64,000 nt of DNA from Pseudovirgaria hyperparasitica (lineage: Eukaryota; Ascomycota; Dothideomycetes; Acrospermales; Acrospermaceae): NCBI RefSeq assembly GCF_010093815.1, contig NW_022985564.1:186001-250000 (forward strand), given 5' to 3'. Under the pieces are notes generated by a model, which saw only the letters and a list, made by a program, of their open reading frames with translations, had not been told where the DNA came from and searched no databases. The position numbers and the translations under genes are program-made. This document shows, in pieces, positions 1 to 10,125 of this stretch. Position 1 is the stretch's first letter. Each line of letters opens with the position of its first letter.

Positions 1-2
1 CC

Positions 3-152
3 TTCGCTCCACCACCGACTCCAGCGCCTTTGCCTGACACAGTCAAGGTGGCATCTTCAAAAGACCAAGATGAAGCTGCCAGTCCACGCTGGGCTGAAGC
101 AATTAGCAAAGTCGGTATTATTGAGTGCAGAAGACGCATTGTTGCCCAATGA
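3..152 (+). CDS. 3' end of an unrecognised gene (partial)
   Basis: The third forward frame is open from the window edge to a TGA at 150-152 and gives about 49 residues. It begins with a proline-rich stretch (APPPTPAPLP), continues through an acidic/serine segment and ends in a basic tail (CRRRIVAQ). The composition looks like the C-terminus of a real protein rather than random sequence, but no family can be recognised. Another forward frame runs further, to a TAA near 202, and cannot be excluded. The gene would converge on the MFS transporter to its right. Confidence 0.3.
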   Translation, partial: FAPPPTPAPLPDTVKVASSKDQDEAASPRWAEAISKVGIIECRRRIVAQ

Positions 153-551
153 TGTGTGTGAAGCTTTCTTCAATTTGAAGCTTCGAGTCCAACTTGCAAC
201 GTAACCACTTGCTAGAAACCGGAACGCACGGGCCTCATTTTCGTCCTCACATATCACACCGCATTGTGAACATGCAACAGCTCTAAAAGTCTGTATCCTC
301 TGGAGATTTATAGCTAAGACGAAATTATTCTCCTACACAACAATATTTCTTGTGTAAATGTTGAGTAGCCCATGATACGAGTGTTTGATATGATTCAGAT
401 CACACATGGTATCAAGCTGTTCACGATGCTTGCAGCTTGCTACAGCTAAAGGTCGGAGTTTTCAAGACGATCGCTATGATCTATGAAATGACAGTATCGG
501 ATTCTCAAACCTTCCAACACATAGATTGGTAACATGAAACACGTCAACTGC
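153..551. other. Intergenic, convergent
   Basis: This spacer lies between the partial gene at the left edge and the 3' end of the MFS transporter. I see no convincing coding frame, RNA gene or repeat. Probably two 3' UTRs. Confidence 0.4.
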
Positions 552-2398
552 TCAAGCCCTCTCCTCGCCCCTAGCGGGCACAACCTCGACACGCTCGGCA
601 TGCTTCGTTGCTCCGAGCTTCTCATTGAGTGAAAGGTCATGCGGATCGACACCCCGGGCAGCAGCGTCAGCTTCCACGTTCTTAACCAATTCGGTCACAC
701 CGAAAAGATCGTCCATCCTTTCAAGCGCGAGACCCTTCGTCTCAGGAATAAAAAACCACACAAAGACAAACATGGAGAAACAGAATGAGCCATAGATGAA
801 GAATGTACCATATCCGTTCTTCCCCACAGTCGCCATCATGGTCAGCGTCGCGCGCCCAACGACGAAATTGAACAGCCATTGTGTTGCCGCAGCAATTGCG
901 ACATTCAGCGATCTTAGTCGCGCAGCAGGTATTTCTGACACGTAGATCCAACATACCGGGCCCCAGCCAAACTGGAAAAAGGCAGCAAAGAGGAAGACGC
1001 AAACGAGTGCAACATATCCAGCAGGTGGTACGGATTCTCCTTCGACCTGATTCGAAATGCGGAGGTATAGCGCGATATAGAACATGGCCGTGCCTTGCGC
1101 AATGGATGTCCAGAGGAGCGATTTTCGGCGGCCGAGAGAGTCGGCAGCAAAGAGGAGAAACGCGGCACAAGTTGTCATCTTGACGACACCATAGATTCCA
1201 GTAGCGAAGAGACCAGTTTTCACACCTACGATTCCAAGCTGTTTGAAGATCTGAGGGGCATAGTAATCTTGAAAATGTTACTACTGTGTAATCTTTGGAA
1301 TGCATGTGCAAAACGACTGAAACTTACTAATCGCATTTGTTCCGGTCATTTGTTGGCATATCATCAGAACAATCGATATGATAGCACGCTTTCGATTCCC
1401 AGGAATTGTCCACATCTCCCTCAGAAGATCCATGACAGATGCACCACCAATAAGCATACGTTCGTGGTCAAGCTGAGCCTGTATGTCTGCCAATTCGTTT
1501 TGGATGTATGGATGTGTCGTAGGCAAATGTCGAACTCGGGCGAGAACTTTGCAAGCCTCATCCCAGCGATCAGCCTTTGCTAGCCAACGGGGCGATTCCT
1601 TGTTCAAGAACATAGTAACGATCAGTAGGACAGCTGGCAGGGCCTGGATAGTAAGAGGTGCGATGTAGGTAGCACTTCCTGTCATATGCAAGATGCATCC
1701 ATAATTCACCCAGAAGGCCAACATGGTTCCAGTCGCAATCTATTGACATGATTAGAAGATGCTCTAGAGAATGATGAATTACTGGGGTCATACGAAAAGC
1801 TGGTAAATACCAGTCAGACCGCCACGGATCGCCCGTGGAGCATTTTCTGAGATGTAGAGAGGGACAGCCATAGATGCGGCACCCACGCCAAACCCAGCGA
1901 TCAAGCTAAGAACGAGTAAGTTCCTGGTATACCTAGACTTCTGCTGGTGCTTACCGGCCAATATACATGACTGCAATGTGGCCGAAGCCACATGCCTGCA
2001 TAACAACACCGGCACAGGTAATAATTCCAGATGCCAGGAGGGTCCAACGTCGACCGTATTTGTCGCACGTCCAGAATGCAACCAGGCATCCAAAGAAACA
2101 GCCAGCTTGGAGCGTCGAAGCAATGTTGGACGCGAGATCGGCTTTAGCTGTTTTGCTCAGTGTGTCAAGGCCATACTTCCTGCGTGCTAGTGAGTACTAC
2201 AGATGCTGAGTGAGTGAGTGCTACATACGCTTCAAATGCTGGTAGCGTCAGGACACCACCGATAGTTCCAATGTCCATACCGAAGAGCATGCCGCCAAAG
2301 CATGCGGACAATGCCAGAACAAAGATCCTCCATCCGTAGATTTCTGGAGGGTCTTCTTTCATAGAATCATTCTTGACGATTCTTTGAAGGAGGGTCAT
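552..2398 (-). CDS. MFS sugar transporter, quinate-permease-like
   Basis: Twelve-helix proton symporter of the sugar transporter family, predicted in the plasma membrane. The start ATG is at 2398 and the stop at 552. At least four short introns break it. The first is about 2228-2180 (49 bp). The next has its acceptor just before the [13 protein letters not shown] signature, and another lies between the motif QQMTGTNAI and the exon beginning NYYAPQIF. Family marks include the loop motif GRR, KESPRWL after helix 6, and the PETKG signature after helix 12. The C-terminal tail of about 60 residues is hydrophilic. The order of motifs resembles fungal quinate permeases (QutD/Qa-y), but hexose or other polyol substrates are equally possible from sequence alone. 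It is divergent from the DUF2264 gene, with about 1.1 kb between them. Confidence 0.88.
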
Positions 2399-3518
2399 GT
2401 TGTCGGCGGTTCGCGATCAACGATTGGTGTGTGAACAGCCTCCAGCACGTATGAGGGAGAGCAAGAACTGGGTCGACGGCTCCAGGCTCGAGGCGAGGAT
2501 AATATCATATTATAATCGTTCTGGGATCGACCTCGCTCCCGTGACATGGTAGACAAGCTTTGTAGTAGTGCAGTGGCAGCCACCATGAGGTGGGACGAAC
2601 GCCCAGATTCGGTTACAGCAAAGCTACCTGAAGTGGAGAAGAGTGATAGGTGGGTTATTTCGTCCGCCAAGGCGGCAGAAACAACGCCCTTTCCAATGCC
2701 AACCTTCATCAGCTTCGAGCAGACCTATGAAAATTAGGTCCAACATCTGCAAGAGAACGTCGTCAGTATCAATAGTCTGCATTCGATTCATCGATCACAT
2801 TCAAGAATACATAGGATTCTCAACAGCTGTTCTATGGAGCATCTCGGGGTCGTCAGTAAAGAGTCATTCAAAGTGAAACAAGTATAAGCCATGGATAAAT
2901 ACGATACATGGGCATGGTGGGTCAAATGCTGGAACTATTCTGCCTAGCGGCTGTGGGGCGTCCGGGGTATCGCTTGGAAATTCCAACACCCAAAACCAAT
3001 TACTGCTTACTACGATTTTTATCATTGACAGGTATGCTCGTTTGATATTGGTGGGAGATTCCGAGCAATGAGTCTATCGTCTTCTCCAAACGGCGATAGA
3101 CAAAAGGTATATCCTGCCCAGCATCATGGTCCTTTCGATGTAGAGGAGGCTGTTCAGATCAGATGAGAGTACAAAAGAGACCGAAGTGGGGAAAATGCAG
3201 GACAACGAGGTCAGAATGTTGTTCGGGTGTGTTTTGTGCGAGGCGGCGGCGGCAAATGACTTTAGCCGGAAGCCCACTGTTTTTCATCCAATCCCTTCAC
3301 GTTACCTGTTCACCAACCTGTCGATCTCCGTCCCTAATTATACCCGGGCTCGCATATCGTTCTTATGCTGTCTCATTCAAGTACTGGGCCGGGCCTAGAT
3401 GATAGGGCATGTCGCAACGCTGGACTCGTCATCGAAGCCTAGACATATTGTTTCTCGGGGCAATGCAAACAATTGCTATGTCGTTGATCTCGGAGTGAAG
3501 GATGCGTGTCAGCTTATT
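2399..3518. other. Divergent promoter region
   Basis: About 1.1 kb separates the start codons of the transporter (minus) and the DUF2264 gene (plus). Short frames exist on both strands but none resembles a protein. An upstream in-frame ATG at 3399 precedes the chosen DUF2264 start. The spacer is long for this window and may carry shared control sites. Confidence 0.4.
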
Positions 3519-5729
3519 ATGTCTCCAATCACAGATCTAGGCAGTTCGCCTGTAACCTTCTCGTCTGCTGTGGCAGACAAGAATCGTTCTGGGCCCTTGC
3601 ATCCATTTTCGCAGAATCCATTCGTTACACGCCAGGACGTCGTAAATGCTGTGGCCTCTTTGCTCGACCCCCTTGCTCATGGTACCTCCGACGAGGGAGG
3701 TCTCGTCAAAGTCGGCGCAACAGGGACTCGCTTCGATGAGACAGCCGCGCAAATCGAGGGCTATGCTCGACCATTATGGGCGCTTGCACCTCTCCTCGCT
3801 GGAGACAGCAAGTATGCTGGCACACAGCGCTTCGTCGATGGGCTGGTTAACGGCACCGACCCGAAAAGCCCGCAGTTCTATGGTTGGATGGAAGATACTG
3901 ATCAGCGAATGGTAGAAGCGTGTCCAATTGGTTACACCCTGGCCATTGCTCACAAGGATTTTTGGGATCCTTTGAGCGTTGAGCAGAAGAGCAACGTTTC
4001 CACGTGGTTGGACAGCATGAACGCCAAGGTCATGCCCAACACGAACTGGTAAGTGTGATTTCGATGTTATACGATACCTATCATGAGACCTATAAATAAT
4101 CGGGTTAAGTGGCTGTCAATGCTTGTGGCGGCGAAGTCGAGAAGAGACCTTGTGTTGATGTACGCGTGTGATGTGTTGCCATGAACACAAGACGTGCGTC
4201 TCACTGATTAAGGGGCTCTGGTGTCATCATTCTGACTGATCTCTCCCAGGCTCTGGTTTCGTGTCTTCGCAAACTTAGGACTGGCTAAAAACAAAGCTCC
4301 ATACTCGGAGGAGCGTCTCGAAGCCGATATCAAGCAACTCGATACGTACTATCGCGGTGATGGATGGTCTAACGATGGCCCAAAAGGCTATCGTCAGATG
4401 GATTATTACTCCGGTTCATTTGCTATCCAATATCTGCAGTTACTGTACGCCAAAATAGCCGGAGATCGTGACCCAGAGCGAGCCACGGAATTTCGTAAAA
4501 GGGCTGGACTTTATGCTCAAGACTTTGTCCATTACTTTGACCCCGAAGGTCGTGCAGTCACCTTCGGTCGGAGTTTGACTTATCGATGGGCAATGGTGGC
4601 CTTCTGGTCATCTGTTGCTTTTGCAGATGTCGAGCTTTCTGCACCCTTATCTTGGGGCGTTGTGAAAGGAATATTTCTGCGGAATCTGCGATGGTGGTCA
4701 ACCCAGCATGATATCTTCCAACCCAATGGCATGCTTTCGCTCGGCTACTCATATCCGAATATGTACCTGCTTGAGAATTACAATAGTCCTGGCTCGCCGT
4801 ACTGGTGTATGCTTGCTTTCGCGGCGCTTGCATGTCCGGCGACACATCCGTTCTGGTCCTCCCCTGAAGAGCCACACCCCTGTGCATCAACACGCATCCT
4901 TCGTCCTCTACCACATCCACGACACATCTGTGTCCGCTCAGCAGGTCACACCTACCTGCTGTCCAGCGGCCAGACGTGCCACTACGCGCTGAAAGCCCCC
5001 CAAGCCAAATATGGAAAATTCGCATACTCGTCTGCCTTCGCCTACTCCGTGCCCACAGGCTCATACACATTAGAGCAGCATGTCCCTGAATCGTCTCTCG
5101 CGCTCTCCGACGACGGCGGCGAGCTATGGAAAATGCGCCGCGCGCTCGACGGAGATAGCACCATCGAGACTTTCGACGACGTCCCCGTACTAGTCAGTAG
5201 CATGAAACCCTGGAGCGACGTACAAGTAACCACATACCTAATCCCGCCATCCTCATCCTCCGATAAGCCTGAAAGTGCCTATCATATCCGTGCACACAGA
5301 ATCACGACCGCCCGGGCTTTGCAATCCGCCGAAGGTGCATTCGCAATCTACGGGTGTCGCGCCGTCGACGGCCGTACGCTTGGTCCATGGTCCGACGAGC
5401 GTCAGGACGGATACTGGTACGACAAGACGTCCGTCTGGGGTGTGTCACGCTCCGGAGCTGTTGGCATACGGGAGCTTCATCAGCGCGAACGGCATGGTGG
5501 GATGTGTCTTGCGGATCCGAATTCAAACCTCGTGGAGCAGCGGACGATGCTACCCACGTTGTATCGCGACCTGAGTGCCGGCGAGACGGTGTGGCTTGTC
5601 AGTGCCGTGTTTGCGGTTCCGAGTAGTAAATATGGATGGAAGTTGGATTGGAAGCATTTGTGGGACGAAGAACCTGTCGTGCCGGCGTGGTTGGAGAACA
5701 TCATTGCAAACGATGGAAAAGCCGTCTGA
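3519..5729 (+). CDS. DUF2264 family protein
   Basis: Two exons, 3519-4048 and 4250-5729, encode about 669 residues. The intron is 201 bp, long for this window; its ends are GTAAGT and CCCAG, and it restores the reading NWLWFRVF. The protein matches fungal DUF2264 proteins, which are predicted to fold as alpha/alpha toroids related to polysaccharide lyases and unsaturated glucuronyl hydrolases. Typical segments are the N-terminal [21 protein letters not shown], the central [20 protein letters not shown] and [20 protein letters not shown]. No signal peptide is obvious. An ATG at 3399 would add 40 residues, but family similarity begins only after 3519. The function is uncharacterised. The divergent sugar/quinate transporter suggests carbohydrate use, which is inference. 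Confidence 0.85.
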
Positions 5730-6184
5730 AGAGTACTGTGTGTGAACAGTGTGCTCGCGTTATTTAGAGGCTACTCTAGCGCATTATGCCATGAACGTGT
5801 ATGCCAGCTGTGCGTTCAATGAAACTTACATAAGTCAGTTTTAGATAGGTACGGCTGGCTGCGTAGTATTCATTCAGCTGTAAAATCTCACACAGGCGCG
5901 TGGGATCGATACTCATCTGTAAAGCCCCCGACACAATAAATGTGATGTATATCGTTCATGAAACACTGGAATCTCCACTAAAGCACATATCACTTAAGCT
6001 ATGAGGATTTCGAGCTCCCCTCTGTTTTGAGTATCTGATGATAGCATGCGATATTGAATCATACTTAGTAGTCTGGGAACCTACTGCATTCCACCATACC
6101 CGTACAACTAATGCCTGATAACGCCTAAGGAGAACCTAGTTAAAAACAAAGCCTTCATGTCGACGAAAGAAACTCCAACCCGGC
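5730..6184. other. Intergenic, convergent
   Basis: About 450 bp between the 3' ends of the DUF2264 and RPEL genes. The sequence is moderately AT-rich, with no frame or repeat I can support. Confidence 0.4.
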
Positions 6185-6845
6185 TCATGCACCCGTGGGC
6201 TTCTCATCAGCTGTATACGTCAGTCTTGTAGGTCTATATATTACCTGGTTATACTAGCGTCACATACCTGTCAAGATGCCCTCTTTGACCAACTCATCCG
6301 CGGTCGGACGACGACCCAGTGCTTTCTCAAGATTGTCCGCGCGCATTTGACGTTCGAGCTCTTTTCGTTGGCTCTGGATACCGGCGGCGGCTGTGGAATC
6401 GGGAAGGATATTTCCTAGGAGATGTTTGTGAGTACGTGGGCTTTATGTATGGAGTGAATGAGAGTATATGGGGTCAAGGCTGGATAAGTGACATACTGCT
6501 CACGAGTTCTTCGCGATCAGGGCGGGTTGCGAGGCCTTTCTTGAGGCTGTCAGTGGCACGTTGGCGTTCGAGCTCTTGTTGTTTGGACTGAAGAGAACTG
6601 GGATTTAAGTTGGCATTAGCATGGTTCTTGTAAACTCGCGAGATCAGCCGTTTTGATAATAGGAACGAAAGGACTCACGGTGCAGCGGACGTGTCTAGCA
6701 AGATATGCCTGTTCTTTAGATCTTGCTGGTCTGGCCTGTGCTGTAGGTGCTTCTCGAGCGAGTTCCGACGAAGCATGCCTTCTTTCACAGGAGAAATCGG
6801 GGTCGTGTCGACGACTACTGCGTTATCTTGATCGGACGACACCAT
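6185..6845 (-). CDS. RPEL-repeat protein
   Basis: A small protein of about 147 residues in four exons. ATG is at 6845 (MVSSDQDNAV) and TGA at 6185-6187. The first intron starts at 6678, and the last one splits the final codons before ADEKPTGA. Three RPEL motifs follow one another after an acidic N-terminus, with cores NSLEKHLQHRPDQQDL, DSLKKGLATRPDREEL and DNLEKALGRRPTADEL. In animals RPEL motifs bind G-actin (MRTF, Phactr). In fungi such short RPEL-only proteins are poorly characterised, so actin binding is an inference. The repeats are linked by charged helices (KQQELERQ, QRKELERQ). Divergent from the Naa38-like gene. Confidence 0.8.
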
Positions 6846-7431
6846 GTTTGAGATTTGATTGGGAAATGGGGATAGTAGAGAGCGAGGGCTGTTGTTTGGA
6901 GGCGTAGGTAGAGTGGGAGTATAGCTACATGCACAGGAATGGCGTTGAGAGCTGTGGGAGAGCTTACCTTGTGACCTGACCGCCGCAGCGAGTTTCACCA
7001 GGCAACGGCAGCCCACCCCGCATTATCTCATGGATTGATAGTGGAGCATCCTTGCCGCCATAAGTGGGGACGACATCTGACGCAGCTCGTTGTATCTGGA
7101 CTGCCTGACGGCCTGAGGGAATGATAGGAAATCAGCAAGGTATCGCTCCTTCCAGACCTGCTCACTTTCGTTGAATATGGCATGTGATGGGAGACATATT
7201 CTAATGCAATACGTTACAGAAATCTGTCTCAATTGTTGGAAGGGCAGATAATTGCATCCATGGACGAAGACGCACGTGAAGACGCGAGATGGTAAAACCT
7301 TAGCGTGCTTGACGAAGCCACTGTTCGCGTTCACTTCCAGGGCCCCTCCTACAGCGACATTCAGAAAACCCTATCACTAATCAACGAGACCATCGCGATC
7401 ACTTGCTTCCTCAAACAGCGCCTACTTTACC
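6846..7431. other. Divergent promoter between RPEL and Naa38-like genes
   Basis: About 590 bp between two divergent start codons. The minus strand contains open frames reading back from 7016 and 7334, but the first is only an upstream extension of the RPEL frame and the second has no recognisable features. Confidence 0.4.
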
Positions 7432-7818
7432 ATGGATGAAGTACAAGCGAGCGCATACCTCTCTCAACTCATCGGAAAAAATTTGCGTATCCACACCAAC
7501 GATGCCCGCATGTTCATCGGACAATTGCGATGCACCGATAAGGTAAGTAGTCACATCACCCAACCTCAGCCCAAACCCTACAATGATCCACCAGCACTCA
7601 TAACAGACCAGGACCGCAACATCATACTCTCCCTCACGCACGAATACCGTCAACCGTCAGAAGCCACCATCCGTCAAGCAATCGTCGAATCTGGCAATCC
7701 AACCGCACAGGTGCCTCTGGCAAGTCGCTTCGTAGGCCTCGTCGTTGTTCCTGGTCAATATATTACGAAGATTGAATACGAAGAGAGTATATTCAGTCGG
7801 GATCAATTTGTGCCATGA
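7432..7818 (+). CDS. LSM-domain protein, Naa38/Mak31-like NatC subunit
   Basis: Two exons, 7432-7542 and 7612-7818, give about 105 residues. The Sm1 half reads LIGKNLRIHTNDARMFIGQLRC and is followed by TDKDRNIIL. The Sm2 half is SRFVGLVVVPGQYITKIEYEE. The divergent VVVPG ending, the HEYRQP segment and the length fit Naa38 (LSMD1), the auxiliary subunit of the NatC N-terminal acetyltransferase, better than canonical U6 or Sm ring proteins. The 69-bp intron (GTAAGT to CCAG) is a multiple of three and has no in-frame stop, so an unspliced reading is also open; family comparison clearly favours splicing. Confidence 0.78.
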   Translation: MDEVQASAYLSQLIGKNLRIHTNDARMFIGQLRCTDKVSSHITQPQPKPYNDPPALITDQDRNIILSLTHEYRQPSEATIRQAIVESGNPTAQVPLASRFVGLVVVPGQYITKIEYEESIFSRDQFVP

Positions 7819-8255
7819 AATGAAGAAGCTTGTTTGGAGAGCTAAAATACGTTCTTTTGTAGAGCCTTCCGGTATTTCGGAAACTTTTCAACACTGAGAT
7901 ACTCACCCATAACTGCCACAGGTTTAGACGCCTTCTTTATGTTGTAGCCACTGGTTGATAAAGCTAGGAGAAGGCTGGACGATACACGCGCCCCTCATAC
8001 TGTTTCTGCAGCTCAGGAGAATTAGCTAGAGTAAGCTAAATATCTCCCAAGTAGGCACTGTGCGGAGGATGATCAGACATGTTCTCATCCCAGGTATCGC
8101 ACTCACAGCCTCTATATCGTTCAGAGCGAGGGTTAGCCATTTCTCAAACCTGTGAAACCATAGTGTATGACTTTTTGCATGTGCTGGGTGCTCAATTACA
8201 TGAAAATATGGCGTGCATGTACGTTTCATTCAAAGTCGATATACGCATGGCTTTG
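7819..8255. other. Intergenic, convergent
   Basis: About 440 bp between the Naa38-like and Chm7-like 3' ends. No supported feature. Confidence 0.4.
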
Positions 8256-9867
8256 TCATGCATTCTCGTGCTGGGCTAATGAGGTAGGCGCAGGCTCCTT
8301 CTCTTTCACCCTCGCTGTAATGAACGTGTCAGCTTCTGAGATTCTATTCTCGGGCGCGCTCGATATGGACAATTGCTCCATACCCTCAATACCCTTCTGC
8401 AATATATCATCACTTGGTGTACTCGACACCTTCGAAGCTGATTGCTCCTTATCCTTCTGAGCTTTGTCGAGATTCTGCAGCTCGTCCATGCGGATCCTTG
8501 TTCTCTCTACGTCCATAGCTTCTTGCCTCTCCCTCTCGGCTCGTTGAGCGATCTCAATCTTCTCACACTCCGCCCGTTCAAGCGCCTCGAATTCTTCATC
8601 CACCTCACCCTCATCCACCACAGCCCCGCCAACCTCATTCAGCATTCCACTGATCTCCTCTACGTTTTCGATCTCCTCTCTCAAGCTGTCCACTACGCCT
8701 TCCACCCCGCTTGCCCCGCCAACTGCTTTATTCAAGTGTCGCAATACACCAGCACTTGCTTCCATCACCCGCACAATCTCCACGTTATCTGTTGCAGCTT
8801 CGATCGAGTTATATGTTCGCTCAAGCTGGGCTAACGTATCAGAACGGCGGGCGAGGGTAACTTCGGCGAGTTTCTTGGAGCGAAGCGCAGTGAGAGCGGT
8901 ATTGCGTGACTTTGAAGCAACAGAAGCACGGGCTTGAGAGTCAAGGGATGCGATGCGGGACCCAAGGATGGTTATTTGGTTATTGAGAGAGTCGATAAGG
9001 CTGCGGAGGGAAGCGATGACTGTGTCTTGTTGGCTTATGGGCTCTGGATTGACGAAGGACGAGGGCGCCGCAAATTTTATGGTTGTGGAATTGTATGTTA
9101 TGGCGTGCTTGTCGCGGGCGAGGTATGTAAGGAGAACTTCGAGGTCAGATGCCGTAAGTGAGTGCGTGGATGAGTTAATGCTGCCGAACTCGGAGAGGAA
9201 GCCAACATGGGAGTATATACGCTGGATGGAGGATTTAGAATCAATATGTTTGAGAATGGCGGTCGCGACAGACTATAAGGACTGTCAGGTAGGAGCAGGT
9301 AGTACAAGCAGCGCTGTATATATCTACCTCGAGGTTGGCTACTATAACGAGTTTCCCTGTGGTTATGTGTTCTGAATTGCTTTCTTCACCGAGTATGCCG
9401 AGTTGCCGTAGCCCCCAGGCTATCGCCTGCCGTGGTGACAAGGCCCAACTCCTGTGATAGATGCTCGTTGTTGCTGATAGGAAGTCTTTCAGCGGAATCA
9501 TTTCTTTCTTTGTAACCGCTTCATGCTACGCAACTATTAGCCCCGTGGCAATGAACGCGTTGTGTACTTGCTCACGTACTATAACCGCTCCTAGCGCCAA
9601 TGGTCTTCCCCATTCCTTGCTTGCCAGTGCTCTTGAGAGCTGCTCACCTGTACTTATGCTGAGTAGATCATTCGCTGCACCCTGGGAAGGAACAGCGCCA
9701 GCCGCTGCAGCATTCGAGAGAGCTTTCTTCCATGCTACAATGTTGGCTTGGTAACCATCCGGGTTGATCGTTGCGCTTTGCGAGAAGTCAGAGTAGAGAG
9801 ATGAGAGTCGGTTGCGACTCTTAAAGGCTTCTTCGTGGCTGGTGAGATATTCTAACAGGTCGCCCAT
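8256..9867 (-). CDS. Snf7/ESCRT-III family protein, Chm7-like
   Basis: Three exons on the minus strand: 9867-9580, then from 9525 to about 9331, and a long last exon to 8256, about 490 residues. The N-terminal third is the winged-helix-like Chm7/CHMP7 region (MGDLLEYLTSHEEAFKSR, then LSPRQAIAWGLRQLG). The last exon is a Snf7 domain rich in charged helices. It starts with SQQDTVIASLRSLIDSLNNQ and a long coiled coil (SRIASLDSQARASVASKSRN), and ends with an acidic, MIM-like tail. CHMP7/Chm7 recruits ESCRT-III to the inner nuclear membrane for envelope surveillance. The first intron is 54 bp with an excellent donor (GTACGTGAGC) and ends in TAG; removing it joins GAVI to HEAVTKKEM. An in-frame ATG at 9969 would add 34 residues. 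Confidence 0.8.
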
Positions 9868-10125
9868 TGTGGGTTGAGTTGCGAAGGAAAGTGGCGTTTG
9901 CGCGTCGCGTGCTTGGAAATTGAGGATGGATGCCAAGAGGAACCCACGTGTTCGATATCGATGAAACATTGCGTCATATGTTCAGATCTCATTGAGTAAA
10001 TGTTGATCCTTGTCCTTTGGTCACAGGTTTTGGGTATATACTAGACTGTGTATGTATCGAGCGCCCGTAATACATATTTCTTCGCATCCATTGCGATCTG
10101 TTCGATCTCCAGACGCAAAAGTTCC

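Noticed and set aside
1370-1400. tRNA-like TTCGATTCCCAGG near 1390
   Set aside because: It is part of the transporter coding exon; no cloverleaf or A box nearby.
4558-5070. Long minus-strand frame inside the DUF2264 gene
   Set aside because: Antisense shadow of the real exon; no independent evidence.
9867-9969. Longer N-terminus of the Chm7-like protein from ATG 9969
   Set aside because: Possible, but the 34 extra residues have no family match while MGDLLEYL is the usual start type. Kept as alternative only.
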